Source of the DNA: Oxalobacter sp.
GTDB lineage: Bacteria; Pseudomonadota; Gammaproteobacteria; Burkholderiales; Burkholderiaceae_D
NCBI GenBank assembly: GCA_017524145.1
Contig: JAFWUI010000008.1
Location: 1-55,004, forward strand
Direction: 5' to 3'
Length of the DNA stretch: 55,004 nt
Position numbers and translations under genes: made by a program. The notes under the pieces were generated by a model that ran no database searches, was not told where the DNA came from, and saw only the letters and a list, made by a program, of their open reading frames with translations. This document shows positions 1-9,684 of this stretch, piece after piece (the first letter of the stretch is position 1; each line of letters begins with the position of its first letter).

Positions 1-1
1 A

Positions 2-187
2 CAGGGTAAATATGAAGAACTGATTAGCTTCGTCACCGACCGTCCGGGACATGACTTCCGTTATGCGATAGATGCGTCAAAGCTCGAAAGGGAGCTCAAG
101 TGGAAAGCTGATGAGAACTTCGAGACGGGCATTGTCAAGACGGTGGATTGGTATCTGGATGATGGGGATTGGAATGGGTCTTTTTAA
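2..187 (+). CDS. rfbB: dTDP-glucose 4,6-dehydratase, C-terminal end (partial)
   Basis: Only the last 61 codons are present; the gene enters from the left edge. The frame reads through [20 protein letters not shown] and ends [19 protein letters not shown] before TAA at 185-187. The DRPGHD.RYAID..K and GI.KTV.WYL signatures are those of the RmlB/RfbB short-chain dehydratase C-terminus. The enzyme makes dTDP-4-keto-6-deoxyglucose, an early step of dTDP-L-rhamnose and related deoxysugars, in the cytoplasm. The rest of the rfb operon presumably lies to the left. The downstream glycosyltransferase start overlaps this gene's end, suggesting co-transcription. A longer reading frame from 72 overlaps it out of frame and its first ~34 residues are not real. 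Confidence 0.88.
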   Translation, partial: QGKYEELISFVTDRPGHDFRYAIDASKLERELKWKADENFETGIVKTVDWYLDDGDWNGSF

Positions 188-3100
188 AAAAGATATCATT
201 GTTCTAGAGGATAGAGTAATAGAACAGTATAAGTTTTTAGGTATATCAGTTCGAAAACACCAAACGGATGAAAAATTCTATCCTGAGGGATATCTTCTTT
301 TATACCCAGATGTTGAAAAATCGGGTATGAATCCATGGGGACATTATGTCAGGTTTGGCAGGAAAGAAGGCCGTAGCAATGGACTAATCCCTCCGTCAGG
401 TCGTTTTTCCCCTGAAGGCTATCTGCTGTTATATCCAGACGTTGAGAAGTCCGGCATGGATCCGTGGAAACACTATGTGAAGCATGGCAGGAAAGAAGGC
501 AGAAGCAATGGAGTGGTTCCTCCATCAGACAGGTTTGATTCCAAGGGCTATCTTCTCCTGTACCCGGACGTTGAGAAGTCGGGTATGAATCCATGGAGAC
601 ATTATGTCAGGTTTGGCAGGAAAGAAGGCCGAAGCAATGGGCTGTTCTATCCCGAAGGCTATCTTCTCCTGTACCCGGATGTTGAGAAGTCCGGCATGGA
701 TCCGTGGGAACACTATCTGAAGTTTGGCAAGGAAGAAGGCCGAAGCAATGGGGTGGTCCCTCCATCAGACAGGTTTGATTCCAAGGGCTATCTTCTCCTG
801 TATCCGGGTGTTGAGAAGTCGGGTATGAATCCATGGAGACATTATGTCAGGTTTGGCAGGAAAGAAGGCCGAAGCAATGGGCTGTTCTATCCTGAAGGCT
901 ATCTTTTTCTGTACCCGGACGTTGAGAAGTCCGGCATGGATCCGTGGGAGCATTATGCTAGATTCGGTCTGAAAAAGAGGAGGAAAAATGGCACGGAGGT
1001 GAGAGATATCCTGAACTTCGATGGTAATGAATATACATTTATCCATCCAGAATTATTGGACAGAAGGATAAATCCATTACGTCATTATATTTTATATGGA
1101 AAGGATAAAGGATGGTCTTCAGTAATAAATATAAGGAAATCTTCAGCAATCAATGATAATAAAGGTAAGAAAATACTCTTGATATCGCATGAACTGTCAA
1201 CAACAGGAGCTCCCCTATCTTTAAGGGGGATTGCAGAAGTTCTGATAAAAGCTGGATTTTATATTGATATATGGACTTTTGACAAGATTGAGGATGATTC
1301 TGTTTTTAATGGTATTGATTGTGATATCAATGTTGTGCCTAGAAATCCAAAATATTTCAAGAATCTTAAAAAATGCCTGTCTTGGTATGATCTTATAATA
1401 TGTAATACGGTTGTTTCTGGAAATTACGCATCGTTTTGTTTAGAGAATAATATTCCTCATATATGGTGGTTGCGTGAAAATGATTCCTTATTGACATATT
1501 TGAGGACTTTGAATATAAGTCATAAATTAATTAAAGATGATGCTGATAATATTATCTGTGTTTCAGATTATGTTAGGCAGCATATTAGAGATGAATTCTT
1601 CTCTGAAGTCCGCGTTATCAATAATTTTATTGAAGATAGAGGAAATAGCGAATGGGTTTTAGAGGATAGGCTGCGTTTCACTTTTGTCGGTTCACTTAAT
1701 AGACGTAAAGGACTCGATGTTTTGGTGCGGGCATTTCTTTCTATGAATCCCTTAAAAAAGGATGCGTGGCAGTTGAATATTGTAGGAAACTTTAAGGAAT
1801 CTGAAAAAGATTATTGGGGAAAATTATATAAACTGACAGAAAACTATAATAATATAAAGTGGCATGGCAGATTGGTTGGCGAGGAAAAGTGGCGACTGTT
1901 TACAGAAACGGATGTATTCATTGTACCGTCATTAGATGAGCCAAGTTCCCGTGTTGTACTTGAGGCGGCGATGCTGGGACGTCCTTCCATCGTTACGGAA
2001 AATGTCGGTGCGAAATATATATGCTCCAATGGAGCAGGTCTTATCGTCCGCCCAGGAGATTTGGTTTCATTGAGAAAGTGCCTTGAACAGGTGATAGGGA
2101 TGGAACGTGAATCTTTATTGGAAATGGGACGTAAGTCGCGTTTGAATTATGAGTCAACGTCTACTCCAGAAATTTTTGAGGAATCATTCAAAGAGCAGCT
2201 GTTTCGATACATATCAGATGGAAATACTGTAACTATTGAAAAGCCTCCACTGCTCGAGCGAAATGTATTAGACAATGGCTCTTTTGTTGATTTAGGTAAA
2301 GTAACGTATTTACTGGAAGAACAGGATGTCGTCTTTAATATCCCAAAAAATGAATTAATAGATATTATTATTCCAGTTTATAATGGTTTGGAGCATTTGA
2401 AGGTCTTATTGCCATCCTTGTTCAAGAATACGACTTGCAAACACAGGTTTATCTTTGTTAATGACTGTTCTGGCGGAGAAACACGGGAATGGCTTTCGGC
2501 ACAGATTTCTGATAGAGACGACTGTATCTTGATTGAAAACGAAATCAATGTAGGTTTTGTTTTATCTGTCAACCGTGGAGCCAGTCATGTTGAGGGTAAC
2601 AATTTTATTATTCTAAACACTGATACAGAAGTGCCTCCATATTGGATTGAGCGGTTGACAGCTCCCTTGTTCCAACATGATGATATAGCAACAGTTACCC
2701 CGCTATCTAGTTGCGCGACAATTTTCAGCTTTCCAAAAATGACAAGCGATTCTGAAAATAAGGAATTTCTTAATAATTTTGGACTTGAAAAGATTGACAG
2801 TGTTTTTTCCAAGATATCAAACGATACTTTAATTGATGTCCCTACCGGTCATGGATTTTGTATGGCAGTCTCATACAAGGCTTGGGTTCAAATAGGGAAA
2901 TTTAACGAGCTTCTGTTTGATAAAGGTTATGGCGAGGAAGTGGATTGGTGCCAAAGGGCGTTAACGTACAATTGGAGACATGTTGTTGCGAGAAACTGTT
3001 ATATTGCGCATTATCATGGAGGAAGTTTTCCCGATGAAATCCGACAGCAAAGACTTAAGTCATCTTCAGATATATTAAGAACTTTGTATCCAGATTTCCA

Positions 3101-3380
3101 TAATTCAGTTTCAAAATGGCAGCAGGTTTATCCGCTTCGTGATGTGATAGCCACAGCTTTTATGAAACTTGTGAGTTCGGCTGAAAAAATACAGGTTTTT
3201 AATAATAAGATATCAAAAAACAACATTGATTTTTACACTAGTAGAAATGAGAGCCCATTTATTATTATTGAAAAATTGAAGAATGGAGAATGTCGGTTTT
3301 TTGTCAGGTATCATGATATAAGAATTTATTTTGAGTCTAATGATGTCTCTTATTTAAAGCTGTTAAAGTTGAATGACTAA
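174..3380 (+). CDS. Repeat-bearing two-domain glycosyltransferase (GT4 + GT2)
   Basis: Probable 1068-residue cytoplasmic or membrane-associated glycosyltransferase for a surface polysaccharide. ATG 174 (MGLFKKDII) is preferred because the open frame upstream of it overlaps rfbB out of frame; a GGGG tract lies upstream. Residues ~35-285 hold six copies of a 37-43-residue repeat ([26 protein letters not shown]) and a decayed seventh ([17 protein letters not shown]). Residues ~330-690 are a GT-B, GT4-type domain, with [16 protein letters not shown] at the start and [20 protein letters not shown] as the donor-site E-x7-E region. Residues ~725-980 are a GT-A, GT2-type domain ([17 protein letters not shown] as DxD region, [12 protein letters not shown]). 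Sugar specificity is unknown. Related repeats precede GT domains in other proteobacteria. The GT part is AT-rich compared with the core genes to the right. Confidence 0.85.
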   Translation: MGLFKKDIIVLEDRVIEQYKFLGISVRKHQTDEKFYPEGYLLLYPDVEKSGMNPWGHYVRFGRKEGRSNGLIPPSGRFSPEGYLLLYPDVEKSGMDPWKHYVKHGRKEGRSNGVVPPSDRFDSKGYLLLYPDVEKSGMNPWRHYVRFGRKEGRSNGLFYPEGYLLLYPDVEKSGMDPWEHYLKFGKEEGRSNGVVPPSDRFDSKGYLLLYPGVEKSGMNPWRHYVRFGRKEGRSNGLFYPEGYLFLYPDVEKSGMDPWEHYARFGLKKRRKNGTEVRDILNFDGNEYTFIHPELLDRRINPLRHYILYGKDKGWSSVINIRKSSAINDNKGKKILLISHELSTTGAPLSLRGIAEVLIKAGFYIDIWTFDKIEDDSVFNGIDCDINVVPRNPKYFKNLKKCLSWYDLIICNTVVSGNYASFCLENNIPHIWWLRENDSLLTYLRTLNISHKLIKDDADNIICVSDYVRQHIRDEFFSEVRVINNFIEDRGNSEWVLEDRLRFTFVGSLNRRKGLDVLVRAFLSMNPLKKDAWQLNIVGNFKESEKDYWGKLYKLTENYNNIKWHGRLVGEEKWRLFTETDVFIVPSLDEPSSRVVLEAAMLGRPSIVTENVGAKYICSNGAGLIVRPGDLVSLRKCLEQVIGMERESLLEMGRKSRLNYESTSTPEIFEESFKEQLFRYISDGNTVTIEKPPLLERNVLDNGSFVDLGKVTYLLEEQDVVFNIPKNELIDIIIPVYNGLEHLKVLLPSLFKNTTCKHRFIFVNDCSGGETREWLSAQISDRDDCILIENEINVGFVLSVNRGASHVEGNNFIILNTDTEVPPYWIERLTAPLFQHDDIATVTPLSSCATIFSFPKMTSDSENKEFLNNFGLEKIDSVFSKISNDTLIDVPTGHGFCMAVSYKAWVQIGKFNELLFDKGYGEEVDWCQRALTYNWRHVVARNCYIAHYHGGSFPDEIRQQRLKSSSDILRTLYPDFHNSVSKWQQVYPLRDVIATAFMKLVSSAEKIQVFNNKISKNNIDFYTSRNESPFIIIEKLKNGECRFFVRYHDIRIYFESNDVSYLKLLKLND
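286..1110 (+). repeat. Intragenic tandem repeats (alternating 129/111-bp units, 240-bp higher order)
   Basis: Repeat starts (the GGN codon of GYL) fall at 288, 417, 546, 657, 786 and 897, spacings 129, 129, 111, 129, 111. The 240-bp stretch from about 528 recurs from about 768 with only a few differences over more than 120 bases, so this is a recent tandem duplication of a two-repeat unit. Each unit encodes a PDV...PW.HY...G..EGR module. A degenerate copy lies near 1015-1110. Confidence 0.9.
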
Positions 3381-3517
3381 TAAGATTGAGATTATCTTTC
3401 TGCTGTAATGGATATGTAACCATTCTCTAGAATTAGTACATGTAAAATTGTAGCTCTCCTGAATCAAAAGACCGGAAATAAAGCAATCAAGAATCAGCGT
3501 CTCACAGTTACTGAACA

Positions 3518-3556
3518 GGCATTGTCAAGACGGTTCTGTGGTATTTATTAAGTTGA
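3518..3556 (+). pseudogene. rfbB 3'-end remnant (second copy)
   Basis: The 183-bp gap before the next gene is otherwise featureless, but it contains a 17-base perfect match (GGCATTGTCAAGACGGT) to the end of rfbB near 127-144. In frame it reads GIVKTVLWYLLS and stops at TGA 3554-3556, matching [10 protein letters not shown] of the rfbB C-terminus. It is therefore a leftover of another rfbB copy, not chance. Upstream bases 3381-3517 show no recognisable coding content. The remnant argues that the first glycosyltransferase gene was inserted between rfbB and the following gene, or that rfbB-linked modules were shuffled. Confidence 0.7.
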
Positions 3557-3564
3557 AAATAGAT

Positions 3565-5661
3565 ATGAGAATTTTTGGTAGAAAAAAGATTGATTATAAA
3601 AGAAACTTTTTCTTGAAACTTGAAGGATTGGTTAATAATTTAATTCGAAAGAAAAGTGATGTTAGGATTGCTGTAATACTTCATTTATTTTATATGGAAT
3701 CATGGAAAGAGATTAAATTATATTTAGATTTTTTAAAACCATATAAAACAGATTTATATGTAACTTATGTCGAGGGATTTGAAAATAAGTATATATTAGA
3801 AGAAATTTTGAATTCTGGTTTTCAAAAAGTAGAATTAATTAAGTACGAGAATCATGGATTTGATATTGGATCATTTATTGATGTATTGAACAAGATTGAC
3901 TTGGATAACTATGATGTAGTATACAAATTGCATAGTAAAGGCATTAAAAGAAGTCGAATATTTATATATCATCAGATTTTCAAAAATCGCGATTGGTTTG
4001 AGAATTTATATAATGGTTTGTTTGGGATTTTAAAAACGGATAATACAATAAAATTATTGACTAATCATAACGATATAGGATTGGTTGCTGCAGAAAATCT
4101 TATTGTGTCTGATCCACTACACAAACAATCTTTCACATTGGATATTTCGAAAACCTTAAATATTGATTTGAGTGAAAATTATAACTATGTGTGTGGAACA
4201 TGTTTTGCGATAAGAAGTTCACTTTTAAAACAAATTAAAAATCTAGGAATATCAATTAAAGATTTTGAAAAAACCGAACGCGGTGTGTTTTCTTTAGCTC
4301 ATGCAATGGAAAGGATTGTTTGTGCAGTTGTTGAAAAACAAGGCTATAAATTATTTGGAAATAAAACAAAACGCAATGAATATAACGATGAGCTGGAAAA
4401 ATTTGAACAATTGAATTCTGAAAGATTATTGTATGACAAACGTTTTAAAATAGATTACGATTTCTTTTATCGGTTTCTTGAGTTAAGGCAGATTGATTCA
4501 TATGAAATTGTTGATATAAGACTTTGTGATATAAAAAGGAAATTCAATAATAAGATATTCAGATTGGATGAGGTTTCACCGTTTAAATTCTTGAATGGAG
4601 ATAGAGAGGCCTATAAGCAATATTGTAACTTAAATAAAAAACTTTCTGTTTTCGATAATATGTCAATTGATAGATATGAGAAATTATGTACTTCACTTGA
4701 AGAAGGCTTTGATGAAAGATTTTTGCCGGTTATTAACCAAGAAGACGTTATTATGGATGGGCAACATAGATGTTGCTGGTTGATGTATAAGTATGGATTA
4801 GATTATAAAATAAAAGTTCTAAAATTATATATTCATAAAAAAGATTTAAAGGAATTATTGAAAGATGCAAAACAAGGAGATTACACGGCTCAATACAGGT
4901 TAGGTAATATTTATTTAACTGGAGATGGTGTTCAGCAAGATGTATCTAAGGCAATAAGGTGGTTCCGAGAGTCAGCAGAACAAGGTAGTCCGTATGCACA
5001 GTATCGCTTAGGCGAGGCCTATCGGAGAGGAACAGGTGTGGAGAAAGATGATGTTGAGTCGGTTAGGTGGTTTCAGAAATCGGCAGAACAAGAAAATCGA
5101 TTTGCGCAGTATCGCTTGGGTGAAGCCTATCTGAGAGGAACAGGTGTGGAGAAAGATGATGTTGAGTCGGTAAGGTGGTTTCAGAAATCAGCGGAGCAAG
5201 GGAATCCCTATGCTCAATTTCGTTTAGGAGATGCTTGTCGAACAGGAACTGGTGTAGAAAAAGATGAAGTGGCTTCAATCAGGTGGTATAAGAAGTCAGC
5301 AGAGTACGATAATCAGCATGCACAGTATCGCTTAGGCGAGGCCTATCGGACAGGAACAGGTGTGGAGAAAGATGATGTTGAGTCGGTTAGATGGTTTCAG
5401 CAGTCAGCAGAACAGGGTAATCAGCATGCACAGTATCGCTTAGGCGAGGCCTATCGGAGAGGAACAGGTGTGGAGAAAGATGACGTTGAGTCGGCGAGAT
5501 GGTTTCAGCAGTCAGCAGAACAGGGTAATCAGCATGCACAGTATCGCTTAGGCGAGGCCTATCGGACAGGAACAGGTGTGGAGAAAGATGATGTTGAGTC
5601 GGCGAGATGGTTTCAGAAGTCAGTTGAACAAGGAAATCACAAAGCTCAGAAAATAATGTAA
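3565..5661 (+). CDS. RgpF-like / DGQHR / Sel1-repeat fusion protein
   Basis: About 698 residues. GTG 3538 would give nine more residues, but it lies inside the rfbB remnant, so ATG 3565 (MRIFGRKKIDY) is preferred. Residues ~30-280 resemble the rhamnan-synthesis protein F family (RgpF): ENHGFDIGSFIDVL, YDVVYKLHSKGI, GTCFAIRSSLL. Residues ~290-425 end in VIMDGQHRCCWLMYKYG, a motif like the D-G-x-H-R of ParB/sulfiredoxin-fold domains. Residues ~433-698 are seven Sel1-like repeats (AQYRLGEAYRRGTGVEKDD). A role in glycan assembly is inferred from the RgpF-like part and the neighbours. The first 1.3 kb is strikingly AT-rich and the Sel1 part is not, so the gene is a mosaic. Neither the substrate nor the DGQHR function can be read from sequence. 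Confidence 0.75.
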   Translation: MRIFGRKKIDYKRNFFLKLEGLVNNLIRKKSDVRIAVILHLFYMESWKEIKLYLDFLKPYKTDLYVTYVEGFENKYILEEILNSGFQKVELIKYENHGFDIGSFIDVLNKIDLDNYDVVYKLHSKGIKRSRIFIYHQIFKNRDWFENLYNGLFGILKTDNTIKLLTNHNDIGLVAAENLIVSDPLHKQSFTLDISKTLNIDLSENYNYVCGTCFAIRSSLLKQIKNLGISIKDFEKTERGVFSLAHAMERIVCAVVEKQGYKLFGNKTKRNEYNDELEKFEQLNSERLLYDKRFKIDYDFFYRFLELRQIDSYEIVDIRLCDIKRKFNNKIFRLDEVSPFKFLNGDREAYKQYCNLNKKLSVFDNMSIDRYEKLCTSLEEGFDERFLPVINQEDVIMDGQHRCCWLMYKYGLDYKIKVLKLYIHKKDLKELLKDAKQGDYTAQYRLGNIYLTGDGVQQDVSKAIRWFRESAEQGSPYAQYRLGEAYRRGTGVEKDDVESVRWFQKSAEQENRFAQYRLGEAYLRGTGVEKDDVESVRWFQKSAEQGNPYAQFRLGDACRTGTGVEKDEVASIRWYKKSAEYDNQHAQYRLGEAYRTGTGVEKDDVESVRWFQQSAEQGNQHAQYRLGEAYRRGTGVEKDDVESARWFQQSAEQGNQHAQYRLGEAYRTGTGVEKDDVESARWFQKSVEQGNHKAQKIM
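4863..5640 (+). repeat. Sel1-like repeat array, 108-bp units
   Basis: Seven 36-residue units with period 108 bp. The core GCACAGTATCGCTTAGGCGA recurs almost exactly near 5320, 5428 and 5536. Sel1-like repeats form alpha-helical solenoids for protein binding. The high DNA identity of the later units suggests recent expansion and possible copy-number variation. Confidence 0.9.
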
Positions 5662-5693
5662 GTTGGGTTTCCAACACTTTTTTCTTAAACAGA

Positions 5694-8411
5694 ATGTTAT
5701 TTTTAGATTTTATAAAACAGTTTTTTCCTGAGAAAGGCTTCTTTCCGGAGGGCTACCTGTATCTGAACCCTGATGTGGCGGAGCGTGGGGAGGATCCGTG
5801 GAGGCACTGGGTGTTGCATGGACAGAAGGAGGGGCGTCCTGATGGGAAGACACCGCCGGAGGATTTCTTTGCCGAGGGATACCTGTACCTGAACCCTGGT
5901 GTGGCACGGCGGGGAATCAATCCATGGAGGCATTACATCAAGTACGGGTTAAAAGAAGGGCGTCCGGATGGTAAGACGCCTCCGAAGAGTTTCTTTCCGG
6001 AGGGATACCTCTACCTGAACCCTGACGTTGCAGAGCGTGGAGAGGATCCGTGGAGACACTGGGTGTTGCATGGACAGAAGGAGGGGCGTCCTGATGGGAA
6101 GACACCGCCGGAGGATTTCTTTGCCGAGGGATACCTGTACCTGAACCCTGATGTGGCGGAGCGTGGGGAGGATCCGTGGAGGCACTGGGTGTTGCATGGA
6201 CAGAAGGAGGGGCGTCCTGATGGGAAGACACCACCGGAGAGTTTCTTCAAGGAGGGCTATCTATACCTGAACCCTGACGTGGCAAAGGCAGGACGGGATG
6301 CGTGGCAGCATTGGGTGTTGCATGGACAGAAGGAGGGTCGCCGTGGTGGTATAGCGCCACCGAATTTTTTCAAGGAAGGCTATCTATACCTGAACCCTGA
6401 TGTTGCCGAGCGTGGGGAGGATCCGTGGAGGCACTGGGTGCTAAAAGGCAGTAAAAAAGGGGATAATACCGATAATCTAAAGAAACAAGTCTTGTTTACA
6501 GGATTTGTGTTTGACGGATATCACGGTTCAGTGATGCATATCATGGAAATGGCGCAATATTTTGTTTCTAATGGATATTTAGTTGATATTGCTTCAGTAT
6601 GTATAAGAGATGAAATCAAAGAACTTTTATCTTATCAGAATATAAGGCTGCATAGTGCTTTGACTTTTCCTGTTGAAGATAAGATTTATGATTTTGTATT
6701 TTCATATCATTGGCCTATTTTTCCATTCTTGCTAAAGCGTGGTCTGAAATATAAGAAACTGGTTTTAGGCTGTCTTTCCGGTTTTGAGACAATGGAAACG
6801 CCACTGCCATTTATTGATAATGCATGTTTCCTTCAGGTTCATAGTGAATCTTTGAAGGATGATTTAATAAAATCTTATTCCATTCCAGCTGACAAGATTG
6901 CCGTTTTTGAGAATTGGTTGCCTGATATATATTATCAATATCTTAAAAAACAAAAAGACAAAAATTTAAAGTTAAGCCGATTGGCGGTTATTTCAAATCA
7001 TCCTCCACTTGAAATTAGGTCATTACCAGATTTTATGTCAGGAGTCAGGATAGAATTTTGGGGAAGGGGGATGGAAAATTATGGTCTTATCACACCTGAA
7101 ATACTGAAGAAATATGATGCTATTATTACTATAGGAAAAACTGTCCAATATGCCTTAGGTATGGGAATTCCTGTATATAATTATGACCATTTTGGTGGGA
7201 GTGGTTGGATAAGTCCAGAAAATTTTGATATCGAGGCTAAACATAATTTCTCAGGACGGTCAAATAGTCGAAAGATTTTATCCCAAGAAATTGCTCAAGA
7301 GCTGAAAAAAGGTTTCCCAAAAGCAATAGAAGTGGCAGAAGAGCTTCGAAGGAAGATTGCTGGACGTTGCTTATTATCAATAAGAATGAGTCAGCTTCTA
7401 GAAATGATTGATAAATCGCCAATAAGTCCGACAATTGATAGTAAAAGAGATGGTTTATTGATGGCTTATGCTGATAGCATGGTAAGATGGGTTTATAGTC
7501 GAGATTACCGTAATAGGAAATTTGAGTTAAAAAATAAAACTATTAATAGAATCATTCAGAAAATATTGTCAAAAAATAATAATCTAAATGAAACAACAAT
7601 AAAAAGCTTAGAAAAAATAATTGATAATAATTCATCCTCCCTTTCTTCTTCCTTTTTAAATTATTCTAATAAAGAATTAAGAAGTGTGTCTTTATTTGCT
7701 GTTATTGCAGTTAAGGATGAAGAACGTTATCTTCCTGGATTTTTTAATCATTTACGTGATTATGTCGATGGTTTTGTTGTCCTAGATGATGGTTCAATAG
7801 ATGAAACGCCGAATATCATTAAGAAAGAATCAAAGGTCATATCTGTTATGACAAATCCACCTCATGGTCCAGAAGATTGGGATGAGAAGGGAAATAGGAT
7901 TCGCTTGTTGAATGAGGCTCGTCGTCTTGGCGGAGAGGTTGTTTTGTTCTGTGATGCTGATGAACGATTTGAAGTCGGTTTCCTCAGGGAATTACGTGGT
8001 TTGGCGCAAGATTGCCTAGAGGATAGGGAACTGGTTTACGGTGTTAAGCTCTGTGAATTATGGGATTCTCCTGATCAATGGCGGTGTGATGGGATTTGGA
8101 ATCAGAAGTCGAAGTATGTTTTGTTTTCATTGAATGATAATATGACTTTTGACATGACTATGAATCAGAAGCATCATATTCCATGCTTCCATGATGGAAT
8201 CAATAAGAGAAAACTGCTTGGTTTCCGAGACTATCACCTTAAAATGATAAATGATGAAGATAGAAAGAAAAGAAGAAATCTTTATAAGAGGTTAGATCCC
8301 AATAATGAAATGCAGAAAATTGGCTATGATTATTTGACAGATTGTGGAGGAATTTCCTTGTCTAGTATCCGAGGGAGGGAATATGATTTGAGAACGGTTC
8401 CTTCTAAATAA
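5694..8411 (+). CDS. Repeat-bearing glycosyltransferase (GT-B-like + GT2)
   Basis: 905 residues from ATG 5694, 32 bp after the previous stop. Residues ~14-262 are six copies of a 41-42-residue repeat (GYLYLNPDVAERGEDPWRHW, G.KEGRPDGKTPP), the same family as in the gene at 174 but with a different consensus. Residues ~262-570 look like a diverged GT-B fold: a start (KKQVLFTGFVFDGYHGSVMH) typical of the N-terminal Rossmann half, and GMGIPVYNYDHFGGSGW where the nucleotide-sugar site would be. A linker rich in N and S (~610-655) follows. Residues ~660-905 are a GT2-like GT-A domain (AVIAVKDEERYLPGF, VLDDGSIDET, LFCDADERF as DxD). Sugar specificity is unknown. It probably adds sugars to the same glycan as its neighbours. 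Confidence 0.82.
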   Translation: MLFLDFIKQFFPEKGFFPEGYLYLNPDVAERGEDPWRHWVLHGQKEGRPDGKTPPEDFFAEGYLYLNPGVARRGINPWRHYIKYGLKEGRPDGKTPPKSFFPEGYLYLNPDVAERGEDPWRHWVLHGQKEGRPDGKTPPEDFFAEGYLYLNPDVAERGEDPWRHWVLHGQKEGRPDGKTPPESFFKEGYLYLNPDVAKAGRDAWQHWVLHGQKEGRRGGIAPPNFFKEGYLYLNPDVAERGEDPWRHWVLKGSKKGDNTDNLKKQVLFTGFVFDGYHGSVMHIMEMAQYFVSNGYLVDIASVCIRDEIKELLSYQNIRLHSALTFPVEDKIYDFVFSYHWPIFPFLLKRGLKYKKLVLGCLSGFETMETPLPFIDNACFLQVHSESLKDDLIKSYSIPADKIAVFENWLPDIYYQYLKKQKDKNLKLSRLAVISNHPPLEIRSLPDFMSGVRIEFWGRGMENYGLITPEILKKYDAIITIGKTVQYALGMGIPVYNYDHFGGSGWISPENFDIEAKHNFSGRSNSRKILSQEIAQELKKGFPKAIEVAEELRRKIAGRCLLSIRMSQLLEMIDKSPISPTIDSKRDGLLMAYADSMVRWVYSRDYRNRKFELKNKTINRIIQKILSKNNNLNETTIKSLEKIIDNNSSSLSSSFLNYSNKELRSVSLFAVIAVKDEERYLPGFFNHLRDYVDGFVVLDDGSIDETPNIIKKESKVISVMTNPPHGPEDWDEKGNRIRLLNEARRLGGEVVLFCDADERFEVGFLRELRGLAQDCLEDRELVYGVKLCELWDSPDQWRCDGIWNQKSKYVLFSLNDNMTFDMTMNQKHHIPCFHDGINKRKLLGFRDYHLKMINDEDRKKRRNLYKRLDPNNEMQKIGYDYLTDCGGISLSSIRGREYDLRTVPSK
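5745..6455 (+). repeat. Intragenic tandem repeats, 126-bp units
   Basis: Units start (GGN of GYLYLNPD) at 5751, 5877, 6003, 6129, 6255 and 6378, i.e. four spacings of 126 bp and one of 123. Units 1, 3 and 4 are nearly identical at DNA level, including a BamHI-like GGATCCGTGGAG core. They encode the PDV..PW.HW..G.KEGR module. Unit 2 (PGVARRGINPWRHYIKYG) and unit 5 (PDVAKAGRDAWQHW) are more diverged. Confidence 0.92.
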
Positions 8412-8446
8412 GCGGGTTGCACTGTATCAAGAACAGCCAGAATTAT

Positions 8447-9646
8447 ATGAATCAATTAAATAATGTATTTAAAACAGCCAACAGCCCGCAGCCAACATTG
8501 GCTGTTGTTGTTCCAGTCTATAATATTTCCCCTTATATCAGACAATGTTTTGACAGTCTTCTCGCCCAGACTTATCCCTATTGGGTTGCTTATGTCATTG
8601 ATGATGGTTCTACGGATGAATCATCGCAGATAGTTGATGAATATGCCATCAGAGATTCACGTTTCAGGGTTTTCCATAAGCTGAACGAAGGTGTAAGTTC
8701 AGCCAGAAACTTCGGATTAGACAAAATTGAAAAAAGTGGAGAGAAATACATTTCAGTTGGATTCTTGGATGGAGATGATTGGCTGGAACCTGAGACTTAT
8801 GCAGAAGTGATTGCTGTAATCAGAGAATATCATCCAGATGTCCTGTTTCATGGTTATTCATACATCTATCCAGATAGAAAACAGACTCCAAGATTCATTC
8901 AGCCAAGAGGATTAATCAATCGAAGTGCTTTCTTGGGGGCTGTGTTCAATGACAAAAAATGGAAAGGATCCAATGGGTCATTTGGGAATGTATGGACAAA
9001 ATATATTAATCCTTCTTTGTTAGATGGTTCCTTGCGTTTCATAGAAGACAGGGAAGTTATTGAAGATGGATTGTTTAATACTCAATTAGCTATTAGAGCT
9101 CAAAATTTCTATTTTTGTGATAAGGCATATTACAACTATCGACAACGTGATGGTAGTTTAATGCATGGTCGTGATTTTATAATAAGGGTTGAGAAAGGGT
9201 TCTTAAAGGCTTTGAAAGTAGTAAAAGAAAGCTCTGTACCAGAAAAGAAAGAGTTATCTTTTAAAATAAGACATCGTATGCTGATATTCCTTTTTGAAGC
9301 AGAAAAGCGTGGTAGTTTTCTTTTTTTAAAAGATAGCCTTCTATTTTCCTATATTGCTAAGGAAGTCCTAGATATTGCTGTTCAACAAAAAAACAAGAAA
9401 AAACTGACGGAGTCTCAGTTCCGTTTTATTGCATCTTTGGCTATTGCAGACAGTTCTCTGTTTTCAAGAACATTGAAATCATTTCCCTCATTGAAATATT
9501 CAAAAATATATAGGCTTGCCTTTTTAAAGTATTTGAAATATAAGGTTCTCTCGAAGTTATCGTTTGGTGATATGCGTCTCCGTTACCGTGATAAGTACCA
9601 AGAACAGAAGAGGATATATTGTGCAATCAAGAAAGGCCGCTTTTAA
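8447..9646 (+). CDS. Family 2 glycosyltransferase
   Basis: A single GT-A domain enzyme, 399 residues from ATG 8447. A TTG at 8417 would add ten residues but has no usable ribosome site. The N-terminal ~230 residues are a textbook GT2 domain: LAVVVPVYNISPYIRQCFDS, VIDDGSTDESSQIVDEY, EGVSSARNFGLD and FLDGDDWLEPE (DxD metal site). The remainder is helical. The last 37 residues (from 9533; LKYKVLSKLSFGDMR, KYQEQK, IKKG) closely match the C-terminus of the next protein. It probably transfers a hexose or related sugar in surface polysaccharide synthesis; donor and acceptor are unknown. It lies 35 bp after the previous gene, in the same direction. Confidence 0.85.
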   Translation: MNQLNNVFKTANSPQPTLAVVVPVYNISPYIRQCFDSLLAQTYPYWVAYVIDDGSTDESSQIVDEYAIRDSRFRVFHKLNEGVSSARNFGLDKIEKSGEKYISVGFLDGDDWLEPETYAEVIAVIREYHPDVLFHGYSYIYPDRKQTPRFIQPRGLINRSAFLGAVFNDKKWKGSNGSFGNVWTKYINPSLLDGSLRFIEDREVIEDGLFNTQLAIRAQNFYFCDKAYYNYRQRDGSLMHGRDFIIRVEKGFLKALKVVKESSVPEKKELSFKIRHRMLIFLFEAEKRGSFLFLKDSLLFSYIAKEVLDIAVQQKNKKKLTESQFRFIASLAIADSSLFSRTLKSFPSLKYSKIYRLAFLKYLKYKVLSKLSFGDMRLRYRDKYQEQKRIYCAIKKGRF

Positions 9647-9684
9647 TTTTTTAGCAGGAAGAAATAGAATATTAGGAGAATGTG

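Noticed and set aside
72-173. N-terminal extension of the first glycosyltransferase from ATG 72
   Set aside because: The first 34 codons are out-of-frame rfbB coding sequence, and the later ATG 174 fits better.
5938-6250. Repetitive minus-strand frames in the 126-bp repeat array
   Set aside because: They result from the plus-strand repeats; no start signals and cysteine/serine-rich nonsense composition.
5745-6455. Possible CRISPR-like direct repeat array
   Set aside because: Units are 126 bp, in frame and coding, with no spacers of constant length.
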